Notes under the pieces: generated by a model
The model's database searches: none
What the model was told of the DNA's origin: nothing
Seen by the model: only the letters and a program-made list of their open reading frames with translations
In this document: positions 1 to 5,501 of the stretch, piece by piece
Layout: each line of letters starts with the position of its first letter
Numbering within the stretch: the first letter of the stretch is position 1
Assembly (NCBI GenBank): GCA_002071245.1
Contig: MWEV01000227.1
Coordinates: 1 to 6,870 of the forward strand
DNA length: 6,870 bases
From: Deltaproteobacteria bacterium ADurb.Bin026
Lineage (GTDB): Bacteria > Desulfobacterota > Syntrophorhabdia > Syntrophorhabdales > Syntrophorhabdaceae
Direction of reading: 5' to 3'
Position numbers and translations under genes: made by a program

Positions 1-324
1 ATGAAACATGTCATATACGAGATAACATCCAAAAGACTTGGTGTAACATCTGTTCTTAACGACAAAGGTGAATTGGAGGGTATAATAACAGACGGAGATT
101 TAAGAAGGGCTATCGAGAGATATGATAATATACTTGAAAAATCTGCTTCAGATGTGATGACGCGCAACCCTAAAACCATTCAAAAACGTGCCCTTGCAGT
201 ATTCGCATTAAAAAAAATGGAAGATCATTCAATAACCTCACTTTTCGTAATGGAAAAAGAAGGAGATAAACAACCGATAGGCGTTATCCACATCCATGAC
301 CTTCTGAGAGCAAAGATAGTATGA
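1..324 (+). CDS. kdsD: Arabinose-5-phosphate isomerase KdsD, C-terminal CBS domains (5' partial)
   Basis: This is the 3' part of a KdsD/GutQ-family arabinose-5-phosphate isomerase, which converts ribulose 5-phosphate to arabinose 5-phosphate for Kdo synthesis in the cytoplasm. Only the tandem CBS (Bateman) region is in the window. The first CBS ends in GIITDGDLRR (visible residues 27-36), the interdomain motif is DVMTRNP (51-57), and the second CBS ends in PIGVIHIHDLLRAKIV (92-107). All three match the end of KdsD closely. The SIS isomerase domain must lie upstream. The ATG at base 1 is very probably an internal methionine, because it aligns well inside the first CBS domain and the frame is open to the window edge. 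TGA is at 322-324. The family is about 320-330 residues, so roughly two thirds is missing. Its place before the lpt genes fits the kdsD-(kdsC)-lptC-lptA-lptB order of Proteobacteria, but no kdsC lies between. A GutQ-type paralogue is less likely given the neighbours. Confidence 0.9.
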   Translation: MKHVIYEITSKRLGVTSVLNDKGELEGIITDGDLRRAIERYDNILEKSASDVMTRNPKTIQKRALAVFALKKMEDHSITSLFVMEKEGDKQPIGVIHIHDLLRAKIV

Positions 325-340
325 AAAAATATTTTTGGAA

Positions 341-365
341 GGTTCATTTTTTAACCTTGCAATTT
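341..365 (+). repeat. Copy A of a 25-bp intergenic element with GGTT-N8-AACC dyad
   Basis: This 25-bp stretch in the kdsD-lptCA gap is 21/25 identical to bases 3435-3459 in the rpoN-hpf gap, by direct base-by-base comparison. It contains GGTT (341-344), an 8-base T-rich centre, then AACC (353-356), followed by the shared TTG. In this copy the arms extend to AAGGTT/AACCTT (339-344 and 353-358). It begins 17 bases after the kdsD stop and ends 21 bases before the lptCA start. No T-run follows, so it does not look like an intrinsic terminator. An operator, a processing site or a relic of duplication are all possible; the function is unknown. Confidence 0.55.
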
Positions 366-386
366 CGGGTATAATTATGGAGATAG

Positions 387-1301
387 ATGAAAGATCGAAA
401 CATTATAGTATATGCAGCACTTGGTTTTGTAGCTCTATGCCTTTTGTTTGCCCTATATTTTTTCTTTTTTAAAAAACCTTTCAAATTAAATGCCCCATAT
501 ATAGATGATCAACGTCAGGCTATCGTCTTTAAAGATGTAAGATATTCTGGAGAAAAAAAGGGGATTGTTGATTGGGAGATTAAATCGAGGGTTGCACGCA
601 AATTTATTGATAAACCTATCGTGGAGATGGAGGATATAGAGGGAATATATAAACCCAAACCTGATATTGCGGTCTTATTCAAAGGTACTGTCGGTTCGAT
701 GGATACTGAGGCAGAAAAAGGTTCTGTCGAATATGTCGATATTGTTTATAAAAACAGCTATACCCTTAAAACCAGGTTCATGGTCTTTGATTTTAGGAAT
801 GGCATCACCTCAACAACTGCGCCTGTAGATATTAAAGGCGTAAAACTCACCTTGATGGGCATCGGTATGACGGCTGACACAAACAAAGAGACAGTAAGAA
901 TAGAAAAGGATATAACGGGTTATATTATAACAGAAAAAGGCAGGTATCGCTTTCAATCTGATAGTTTTCTCTATCTTCTAAAAGACAACACCTATGTGCT
1001 TGCTGGAAGGGTTGTTATGAAGGGCGAAGAAATGAATCTGCTTTGTGACAAACTGGTTATCTTTTCAAGCAATAATGAGGTTGATAAAGTCGATGCAACA
1101 GGCAAGGTCAGGCTTATTTCAAAAGGCACTATTGCTAAAAGCGAAAAGGCGGTATATCATTTTAAAGATGACAGGATTGTACTTACAGAAGGACCTAAAA
1201 TATTGAAAAATAATGTAGAGATGGAAGGAGAATCAATAATGTACAACATTTCGAACGGAAAATTCTTCATCAATAAACCAAAAACGAGGATTGAAAAATA
1301 A
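387..1301 (+). CDS. lptC: LPS export protein: LptC with an apparent C-terminal LptA (OstA-like) domain
   Basis: A 304-residue inner-membrane-anchored periplasmic protein of the Lpt pathway, which carries LPS from the LptBFG transporter towards the outer membrane. Residues about 6-28 form one hydrophobic anchor after a short charged N-terminus. Residues about 40-180 read as LptC: YSGEKKGIVDWEI (53-65), repeated beta-strand pattern, and GIGMTADTNKETVRIEKDI (158-176) before GYI. Residues about 185-304 go beyond the usual LptC length (about 190). They resemble LptA/OstA repeats: VLAGRVVMKGEEMNLLCDKL (204-222 region), VDKVDATGKVRLI (232-244), DDRIVLTEGPKIL (261-273) and a GESIMYN-type strand (281-287). 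No separate lptA with a signal peptide lies between this gene and lptB, where it normally sits, so the two jobs may be fused. The start ATG has GGAG at 379-382, four bases upstream, which is tight. The TAA overlaps the lptB ATG by one base. LptC identity is firm from context and fold pattern; the LptA part is my reading of motifs and needs a profile search. Confidence 0.8.
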   Translation: MKDRNIIVYAALGFVALCLLFALYFFFFKKPFKLNAPYIDDQRQAIVFKDVRYSGEKKGIVDWEIKSRVARKFIDKPIVEMEDIEGIYKPKPDIAVLFKGTVGSMDTEAEKGSVEYVDIVYKNSYTLKTRFMVFDFRNGITSTTAPVDIKGVKLTLMGIGMTADTNKETVRIEKDITGYIITEKGRYRFQSDSFLYLLKDNTYVLAGRVVMKGEEMNLLCDKLVIFSSNNEVDKVDATGKVRLISKGTIAKSEKAVYHFKDDRIVLTEGPKILKNNVEMEGESIMYNISNGKFFINKPKTRIEK

Positions 1302-2044
1302 TGCCTGGAACATTAACGCTTTTTGCAGGGCACTTGACAAAATCATACAATGCGAGAAGTGTAGTTAATGATATCTCGATACATATGAAAACAGGTGAAA
1401 TCATCGGATTGTTCGGTCCAAATGGCGCAGGCAAGACAACAACATTTTTTATGATCATCGGCTTCATAAGACCTGATTCCGGAAAGATTTTACTAAACGA
1501 TGAAGATATTACTGGTTTACCCATGTTTATGAGGGCAAGAAAAGGTATTACCTATCTGCCGCAGGAGCCATCGATATTCAAGAAGATGACTGTTGAGGAT
1601 AATCTTAAATCCATCCTTGAGTTTAATAATGTTGAAAAAGAGCTTGTAGAGCATAAAACGCTTGAACTTCTCGAATCATTTAAACTTGATCACCTTGCAA
1701 AAAACAATGCTGACTCCCTCTCTGGAGGCGAGAGGAGAAGGCTGGAGATTGCAAGGGCGCTCATGATTTCTCCAAAATTTATGCTTCTCGACGAACCCTT
1801 TTCAGGTATAGATCCTATATCGGTTTCAGACCTGAAAAAGATTGTATACAGATTGAAAAAGGCAGGCATAGGTATCCTCCTTTCCGATCATAACGTGAGA
1901 GACTCTTTGCCTATTTGTGATCGGGCATATGTAGTCAACAACGGTCAGGTACTTCTTGAAGGAACCCCTGAAGAGGTTGCAGAGGACAAGATGGTGAGAG
2001 AGATTTACCTGGGAGAGGAATTTTATATTGATGTTGGAGCTTAA
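1301..2044 (+). CDS. lptB: LPS export ABC transporter ATP-binding protein LptB
   Basis: LptB is the cytoplasmic ATPase of the LptB2FG complex, which extracts LPS from the outer leaflet of the inner membrane. All ABC ATPase motifs are present in the 247-residue product: Walker A GPNGAGKT (39-46), the Q-loop in YLPQEPSIF (Q88), the signature LSGGERRR (140-147), Walker B MLLDEPFSGIDP (161-172, catalytic E165) and the H-loop in LLSDHNV (H197). The LPQEPSIF and SGGERRRLEIARAL wording is typical of LptB rather than of amino-acid importers such as LivF/LivG. Length is normal (about 240). The ATG at 1301 overlaps the preceding TAA by one base, with GAGGA at 1286-1290 inside the upstream gene, so the two are probably translationally coupled. 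The 3' end overlaps rpoN. The permeases LptF and LptG are not in the window and are usually encoded elsewhere. Confidence 0.96.
   Translation: MPGTLTLFAGHLTKSYNARSVVNDISIHMKTGEIIGLFGPNGAGKTTTFFMIIGFIRPDSGKILLNDEDITGLPMFMRARKGITYLPQEPSIFKKMTVEDNLKSILEFNNVEKELVEHKTLELLESFKLDHLAKNNADSLSGGERRRLEIARALMISPKFMLLDEPFSGIDPISVSDLKKIVYRLKKAGIGILLSDHNVRDSLPICDRAYVVNNGQVLLEGTPEEVAEDKMVREIYLGEEFYIDVGA
2014..2020 (+). promoter_or_regulatory. Ribosome binding site for rpoN, inside lptB
   Basis: AGAGGAA lies within the 3' end of lptB. It is 10 bases before the ATG at 2031 and 7 bases before an in-frame TTG at 2028. The longer-than-ideal spacing to ATG leaves the TTG start open, although the protein family favours ATG. 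With the 14-base gene overlap, rpoN translation probably depends on ribosomes finishing lptB. Confidence 0.5.
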
Positions 2045-3416
2045 GCAAACACAAAAGCTTCTGCCTGTCTTGACCCAGCAACTTCAGCAGGCCATAAAAC
2101 TCTTGCAGATGTCTCAACTCGAATTAACTGAGGCCATAGAGCAGGAGCTTAAAGAAAACCCTATCCTCGAAATAACAGAAAAGGACGAGAAACAGGAAAA
2201 AGGTGAAAACCAGGAAGATACCCAGGGTGATGCCCATGAAGAAATAGATATGGAGGAATTTCTTAATAGATATACATCATCCGAAGAGTTCGTGGGAAAA
2301 GATGACCGTGAGTATCCAGATTATGAGAATATCGTAAAAAAATCCTCCAATTTAAGAGACTATTTAAGATGGCAAGCGGGACTCACAATATTCGATCCCA
2401 GGGAACGTGTCGCTGCAGAATGGATAATTGAAAATATCGACGACAACGGATACCTTGCGTACCCCATACCTGAGATAGCAAAAACATCGGGATTTTCAAT
2501 AGAACTATTGGAGAATGCACTTTCAAAGATTCAAAGATTCGATCCTACAGGTGTAGGTGCAAGGAGCCTTAAAGAATGTATTTACCTACAATACGAAGCA
2601 AATGGAGAAAAGGATACGATACTCGAAGAGGTCCTCGATAAATATTTCAATATGCTTGATGGCATGCACTTAAAGGAGATTTCGAAAAAATCAGGCCATC
2701 CTTTAGAAAAAATCAAAGAAGCGATCGATAAGATAAAGACATACGATCCAAAACCAGGCAGAAATTTCAGCGAAGACTTCACATCATATGTGGTTCCAGA
2801 TGTATATGTAGTTAAAGGTGAGGATGGTTTTGAAGTACATCTCAACAATGATGACATCCCTGAACTCAAAATGAACAGATATTATATGGAGCTTTATTTA
2901 GGTAAGAACATTGACAAAGAAACCAAGGGCTATATAAAAAACAAGATCAAACAGGCAGGGTGGTTCATAAAAAGCATTCAGCAAAGGCAAAAAACCCTTT
3001 ATCTTGTTTCAAAAAGTATTGTCAAATTTCAGGAGGATTTTTTTGAACATGGAATAAAGTTCCTTAAGCCTCTCGTACTAAGGGATGTTGCAAATGACAT
3101 AGAAGTTCATGAATCAACAGTAAGCAGGATTACTACAAACAAATATATGTCCACACAGCATGGCATATTTGAGTTGAAGTTTTTTTTTCCAGCAGGAATC
3201 GATAATGTTGAAGGTGGTCAAATGTCCACAAATGTTGTTCGCAACCTAATAGCAGAGATTGTTGAAAAAGAAGATAAGAGCTCACCCCTGACAGATGACG
3301 AGATTGTAAACATATTGAAAGGGCAGCACAACATAAAGATTGCGAGGAGAACGGTGGCTAAGTATAGGGATATATTAAATATAAAGTCTTCAAGGGAGAG
3401 AGCGGACACCTCTTAA
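2031..3416 (+). CDS. rpoN: RNA polymerase sigma-54 factor RpoN
   Basis: Sigma-54 directs RNA polymerase to -24/-12 promoters and needs AAA+ activators (bacterial enhancer-binding proteins) to open DNA. The 461-residue product has Region I, the glutamine/leucine-rich activator-contacting part (residues 1-47, with LTQQLQQAIKLLQMSQLEL). An acidic linker follows (about 48-80), then the core-binding domain with the conserved IQRFDPTGVGARSLKEC motif. The DNA-binding part holds the helix-turn-helix around HESTVSR (360-366) and TNKY, then GIFELKFFF. The RpoN box is ARRTVAKYRD (438-447), complete except that the usual final Glu is Asp. I chose ATG 2031 because it gives the standard MLELKQ-type beginning; TTG at 2028 would add one residue. 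AGAGGAA at 2014-2020 serves either start. The gene overlaps lptB by 14 bases. The lptB-rpoN-hpf-ptsN order is the classic one. Confidence 0.97.
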   Translation: MLELKQTQKLLPVLTQQLQQAIKLLQMSQLELTEAIEQELKENPILEITEKDEKQEKGENQEDTQGDAHEEIDMEEFLNRYTSSEEFVGKDDREYPDYENIVKKSSNLRDYLRWQAGLTIFDPRERVAAEWIIENIDDNGYLAYPIPEIAKTSGFSIELLENALSKIQRFDPTGVGARSLKECIYLQYEANGEKDTILEEVLDKYFNMLDGMHLKEISKKSGHPLEKIKEAIDKIKTYDPKPGRNFSEDFTSYVVPDVYVVKGEDGFEVHLNNDDIPELKMNRYYMELYLGKNIDKETKGYIKNKIKQAGWFIKSIQQRQKTLYLVSKSIVKFQEDFFEHGIKFLKPLVLRDVANDIEVHESTVSRITTNKYMSTQHGIFELKFFFPAGIDNVEGGQMSTNVVRNLIAEIVEKEDKSSPLTDDEIVNILKGQHNIKIARRTVAKYRDILNIKSSRERADTS

Positions 3417-3422
3417 ATTGAA

Positions 3423-3451
3423 TTGACAGACATTGGTTTATTTGTTAACCT
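3423..3451 (+). promoter_or_regulatory. Weak candidate sigma-70 promoter ahead of hpf
   Basis: A perfect -35 hexamer TTGACA (3423-3428) is followed 17 bases later by TAACCT (3446-3451), which matches the -10 consensus at only three of six positions. A second possible -10, TATTAA at 3479-3484, lacks a good -35. A promoter here would let hpf and ptsN be expressed separately from the lpt-rpoN genes, and copy B of the 25-bp element would lie over its spacer and -10. The call is tentative because a single good hexamer is common by chance. Confidence 0.2.
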
Positions 3452-3459
3452 TGAAGTTT
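3435..3459 (+). repeat. Copy B of the 25-bp intergenic element with GGTT-N8-AACC dyad
   Basis: This copy lies in the 87-bp rpoN-hpf gap and is 21/25 identical to bases 341-365. GGTT is at 3435-3438, AACC at 3447-3450, and the shared 9-mer TTAACCTTG runs 3445-3453. Here the arms do not extend past four base pairs, so the sequence is better conserved than any hairpin. That argues for a protein site or common origin rather than an RNA stem. It begins 19 bases after the rpoN stop (copy A: 17 bases after the kdsD stop). A TTGACA hexamer sits just upstream at 3423-3428. Confidence 0.55.
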
Positions 3460-3494
3460 GGACTGGTTTGCCTGGCTGTATTAATTTTTACATT

Positions 3495-3499
3495 GGAGG
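3495..3499 (+). promoter_or_regulatory. Ribosome binding site deciding the hpf start
   Basis: GGAGG lies four bases before ATG 3504. It supports that start over the in-frame TTG at 3423, which would add 27 residues of non-conserved sequence and has no comparable site. Confidence 0.8.
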
Positions 3500-3503
3500 C
3501 GTT

Positions 3504-4028
3504 ATGAATATCACAATAAGCTTTAGACATATCGAACCAAATGACAATTTAAAAAGATATGCCGAAGAAAAGATCTCAAAACTCCAGAAATACATTGAAG
3601 TTCCTCTGGACGTACATGTTGTTTTATCTCTTGAAAGGAAATACAGACAGAGAGTTGATGTAATGTTTACTATAAACGGCGTGGTCATAAATGCCCATGA
3701 GGTGATGGATGACATGTATGCCGCCATTGACAAAATACTTGATAAACTTGAGAGAAGATTAACGAAATACAGGGATAAACTTAAAAAATACAGAGAAATA
3801 AAACCAAAACGAACAAATATCGCTGAAGAACAAAAGATATCCAAGATTATTGTTTCTAGAACGATAGATGCAAAGCCCATTGATCCTGAGGAGGCTGTGA
3901 TGCAGCTTGAGGCATCGGGAGATAGCTTCATGATATTCAGGGACAGGGAGAGCGACAACGTCTGTGTTGTTTATAAAAGGAAGGACGGGGGTTTCAATCT
4001 TATCGAAACCACAGGAAAAACACTATGA
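3504..4028 (+). CDS. hpf: Ribosome hibernation-promoting factor, long form (HPF/YfiA family)
   Basis: HPF binds the 30S decoding region and stabilises inactive ribosomes in slow growth; the long form dimerises to make 100S particles. The 174-residue product has the N-terminal S30AE domain (residues about 1-95, starting MNITISFRHIEPNDNLKRY, with basic helices around 83-99). A charged linker follows, then the C-terminal dimerisation domain (about 115-168) with KPIDPEEAVMQLEASGDSF (124-142) and VVYKRKDGGFNLIE (155-168). Both domains match long HPF rather than the roughly 95-residue short HPF of E. coli. The start is fixed by GGAGG at 3495-3499. The gene sits between rpoN and ptsN, as in most Proteobacteria, and its TGA overlaps the ptsN ATG (ATGA). 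Confidence 0.95.
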   Translation: MNITISFRHIEPNDNLKRYAEEKISKLQKYIEVPLDVHVVLSLERKYRQRVDVMFTINGVVINAHEVMDDMYAAIDKILDKLERRLTKYRDKLKKYREIKPKRTNIAEEQKISKIIVSRTIDAKPIDPEEAVMQLEASGDSFMIFRDRESDNVCVVYKRKDGGFNLIETTGKTL

Positions 4029-4486
4029 GAATCAGCGATGTACTGAAGGAATCATGTATCAATAATAATTTGAAAGGTAAAACAAAAAGAGATGTTCTGT
4101 ATGAACTCGCAGAAGACCTCAAAAAGGCAGGACTCATAGGTGATATTGATAAGATTGTTGATACAGTGCTTGAAAGGGAAAAGCTCGGCAGCACAGGCAT
4201 TGGTGATGGAGTCGCTATACCCCATGGCAAATTAAAAGATATAAACAGCTTTCTATGTGCATTTGGAAGATCAGCGGAGGGTGTTGATTTTGATGCGGTT
4301 GACCGTAAACCTGTCCACATCTTTTTTTTGTTGCTTGCCCCGTATGATTCTGTAAGTTTACACCTCAAGGTGTTATCAAGAATTTCTAAAATCCTGAGGG
4401 ATCCCTCTTTTCGAAAAAGAATTTTAGAACTTACAGACAGTAAAGAGATTTATAAGCTTATTATTGATGAGGATACAAAGATTTGA
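4025..4486 (+). CDS. ptsN: Nitrogen PTS EIIA component PtsN (EIIA-Ntr)
   Basis: PtsN accepts phosphate from an HPr/NPr protein on a histidine and acts as a regulator rather than a sugar carrier; in studied Proteobacteria it affects potassium transport, nitrogen and stress responses. The 153-residue product is a PTS EIIA type-2 domain of normal length. The phosphorylation site is H67 in GIGDGVAIPHGK (58-69), preceded by the conserved EREKLGST (50-57). The family segment following, with FFLLLAP and HLKVLSRISKILRD, is also present. The ATG overlaps the hpf stop (ATGA at 4025-4028), so translation is probably coupled. The donor EI and HPr are not in the window. HprK directly downstream, as well as a second EIIA further on, suggests one local regulatory phosphorelay. 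Confidence 0.95.
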   Translation: MRISDVLKESCINNNLKGKTKRDVLYELAEDLKKAGLIGDIDKIVDTVLEREKLGSTGIGDGVAIPHGKLKDINSFLCAFGRSAEGVDFDAVDRKPVHIFFLLLAPYDSVSLHLKVLSRISKILRDPSFRKRILELTDSKEIYKLIIDEDTKI

Positions 4487-4489
4487 TGC

Positions 4490-4506
4490 GCTATTTTGAG
4501 AATAGC
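4490..4506 (+). repeat. Inverted repeat just after ptsN
   Basis: A perfect 6-bp stem GCTATT/AATAGC with a 5-base loop starts three bases after the ptsN stop. The right arm is followed by AAAA, not T residues, so on this strand it is not an intrinsic terminator. It could protect a 3' end or be chance. Confidence 0.35.
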
Positions 4507-4526
4507 AAAATGACATCAGAAATATA

Positions 4527-4546
4527 TGTATGTTTGTCGACATATA
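4527..4546 (+). repeat. Hairpin immediately before the hprK ribosome binding site
   Basis: TGTATGT (4527-4533) can pair with ACATATA (4540-4546) as seven pairs with one G-U, around a 6-base loop. A competing pairing is TATATG (4523-4528) with CATATA (4541-4546). Both end just before the weak AGG at 4551-4553 used by hprK, so they could affect its translation. The stems are AT-rich and may be chance. Confidence 0.3.
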
Positions 4547-4559
4547 GATTAGGTCTGTA

Positions 4560-5501
4560 ATGAAGGGCGTAACTGTTCAGGAACTAATAGATGATAGAAC
4601 TCATAATTTGGAGCTATGTATAGTTTCTGGGCAAAAAGGTCTATTAAGAAAGATTTATAATCCAAGGATTCAAAAGCTCGGTCTGGTTGTCACAGGCCAC
4701 ATGGTCTATCTTCACCCTCATCGAATGCAAATTCTTGGCAATACCGAGATATCTTATCTAAAATCCTTGGATGAAGCCAAGATCACAACAATAATAGGCG
4801 AACTTTGCAAGAACGATGTGGTCTGTTTCGTTATAACGCGTAATCTGAAAGCACCGGAACGCTTGCTTGAAGAAACCGAAAGAAAGAACATACCCTTACT
4901 CAGGACGAAACTGATAACATCTGTTTTTATTGAAAGGGTTACAAGATACCTTGAAGAAAAACTCGCCCCATCCACAACTGTTCACGGGGTGTTGATGGAC
5001 ATACTCGGCATCGGAACACTGATTATCGGAAGACCTGGCATAGGTAAAAGCGAAAACGCACTTGAACTCATTATGCGAGGGCACAGACTGGTAGTTGATG
5101 ACGTTGTGTTCGTAAAAAAAATGGGCGCAATAGACATTTATGGCGAATCACCCGATATGATTAAAGACCTCATAGAAATCAGGGGCGTTGGTATCGTTAA
5201 CATAGGTCGACTCTTCGGGGTCGCTGCCCTGAGGGAAAAGATGATGATAGACCTTGTTGTAGAATTGATCGATTGGGATCATAACCTTGAATATGAAAGG
5301 CTTGGGTTGGATGAAGATAAATTCAGGCTACTTGGCATCGATTTGCCAATCGTCAGGATACCCATTAGTCCTGGCAGAAACGCATCAACAATAATCGAGC
5401 TTGCATGCAGGAATCACATACTTAAAAAATATGGCACAAATACTGCTGTTGAGCTTGAAGAAAAGCTACTAAGATCTATGAAAGCTGGAGACAAACAATG
5501 A
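4560..5501 (+). CDS. hprK: HPr kinase/phosphorylase HprK
   Basis: HprK is a bifunctional cytoplasmic enzyme that phosphorylates and dephosphorylates a serine of HPr. The product is 313 residues, the normal length. An N-terminal domain (about 1-130, starting MKGVTVQELI) precedes the catalytic domain. Visible catalytic features are H142 in VHGVLMDI, the P-loop GRPGIGKSE (157-165), RGHRLVVDDVV with D180/D181, the family signature EIRGVGIVNI (206-215), the conserved YERLGL (245-250) and PGRNAS (271-276). All are diagnostic for HprK. The P-loop is odd: most HprKs have G[DES]SGxGKSE, here G-R-P-G. In Gram-negative bacteria HprK typically sits beside ptsN and rapZ, often without full sugar PTS, and is taken to tune the regulatory phosphorelay. 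The 73-bp gap before it holds two possible hairpins and only a weak AGG at 4551-4553. Its TGA overlaps the rapZ ATG (ATGA). Confidence 0.95.
   Translation: MKGVTVQELIDDRTHNLELCIVSGQKGLLRKIYNPRIQKLGLVVTGHMVYLHPHRMQILGNTEISYLKSLDEAKITTIIGELCKNDVVCFVITRNLKAPERLLEETERKNIPLLRTKLITSVFIERVTRYLEEKLAPSTTVHGVLMDILGIGTLIIGRPGIGKSENALELIMRGHRLVVDDVVFVKKMGAIDIYGESPDMIKDLIEIRGVGIVNIGRLFGVAALREKMMIDLVVELIDWDHNLEYERLGLDEDKFRLLGIDLPIVRIPISPGRNASTIIELACRNHILKKYGTNTAVELEEKLLRSMKAGDKQ

Noticed and set aside
370..375. Perfect TATAAT before lptCA as a promoter -10
   Set aside because: No acceptable -35 (TTTTTT at 17 bases), and a start about seven bases downstream would fall at or in the GGAG ribosome binding site, leaving almost no leader.
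3423..3503. N-terminal extension of hpf from a TTG at 3423
   Set aside because: The 27 extra residues do not resemble HPF, there is no ribosome binding site, and GGAGG at 3495-3499 clearly serves ATG 3504.
3488..3958. 156-residue open frame on the minus strand, antisense to hpf
   Set aside because: Serine/leucine/isoleucine-rich translation typical of an antisense shadow, with no recognisable domain, lying entirely over a well-conserved plus-strand gene.
4000..4368. 122-residue minus-strand frame antisense to ptsN (and similar ones antisense to rpoN, hprK and the EIIA)
   Set aside because: Shadow frames opposite conserved genes, with low-complexity Ser/Leu/Phe composition and no family resemblance.
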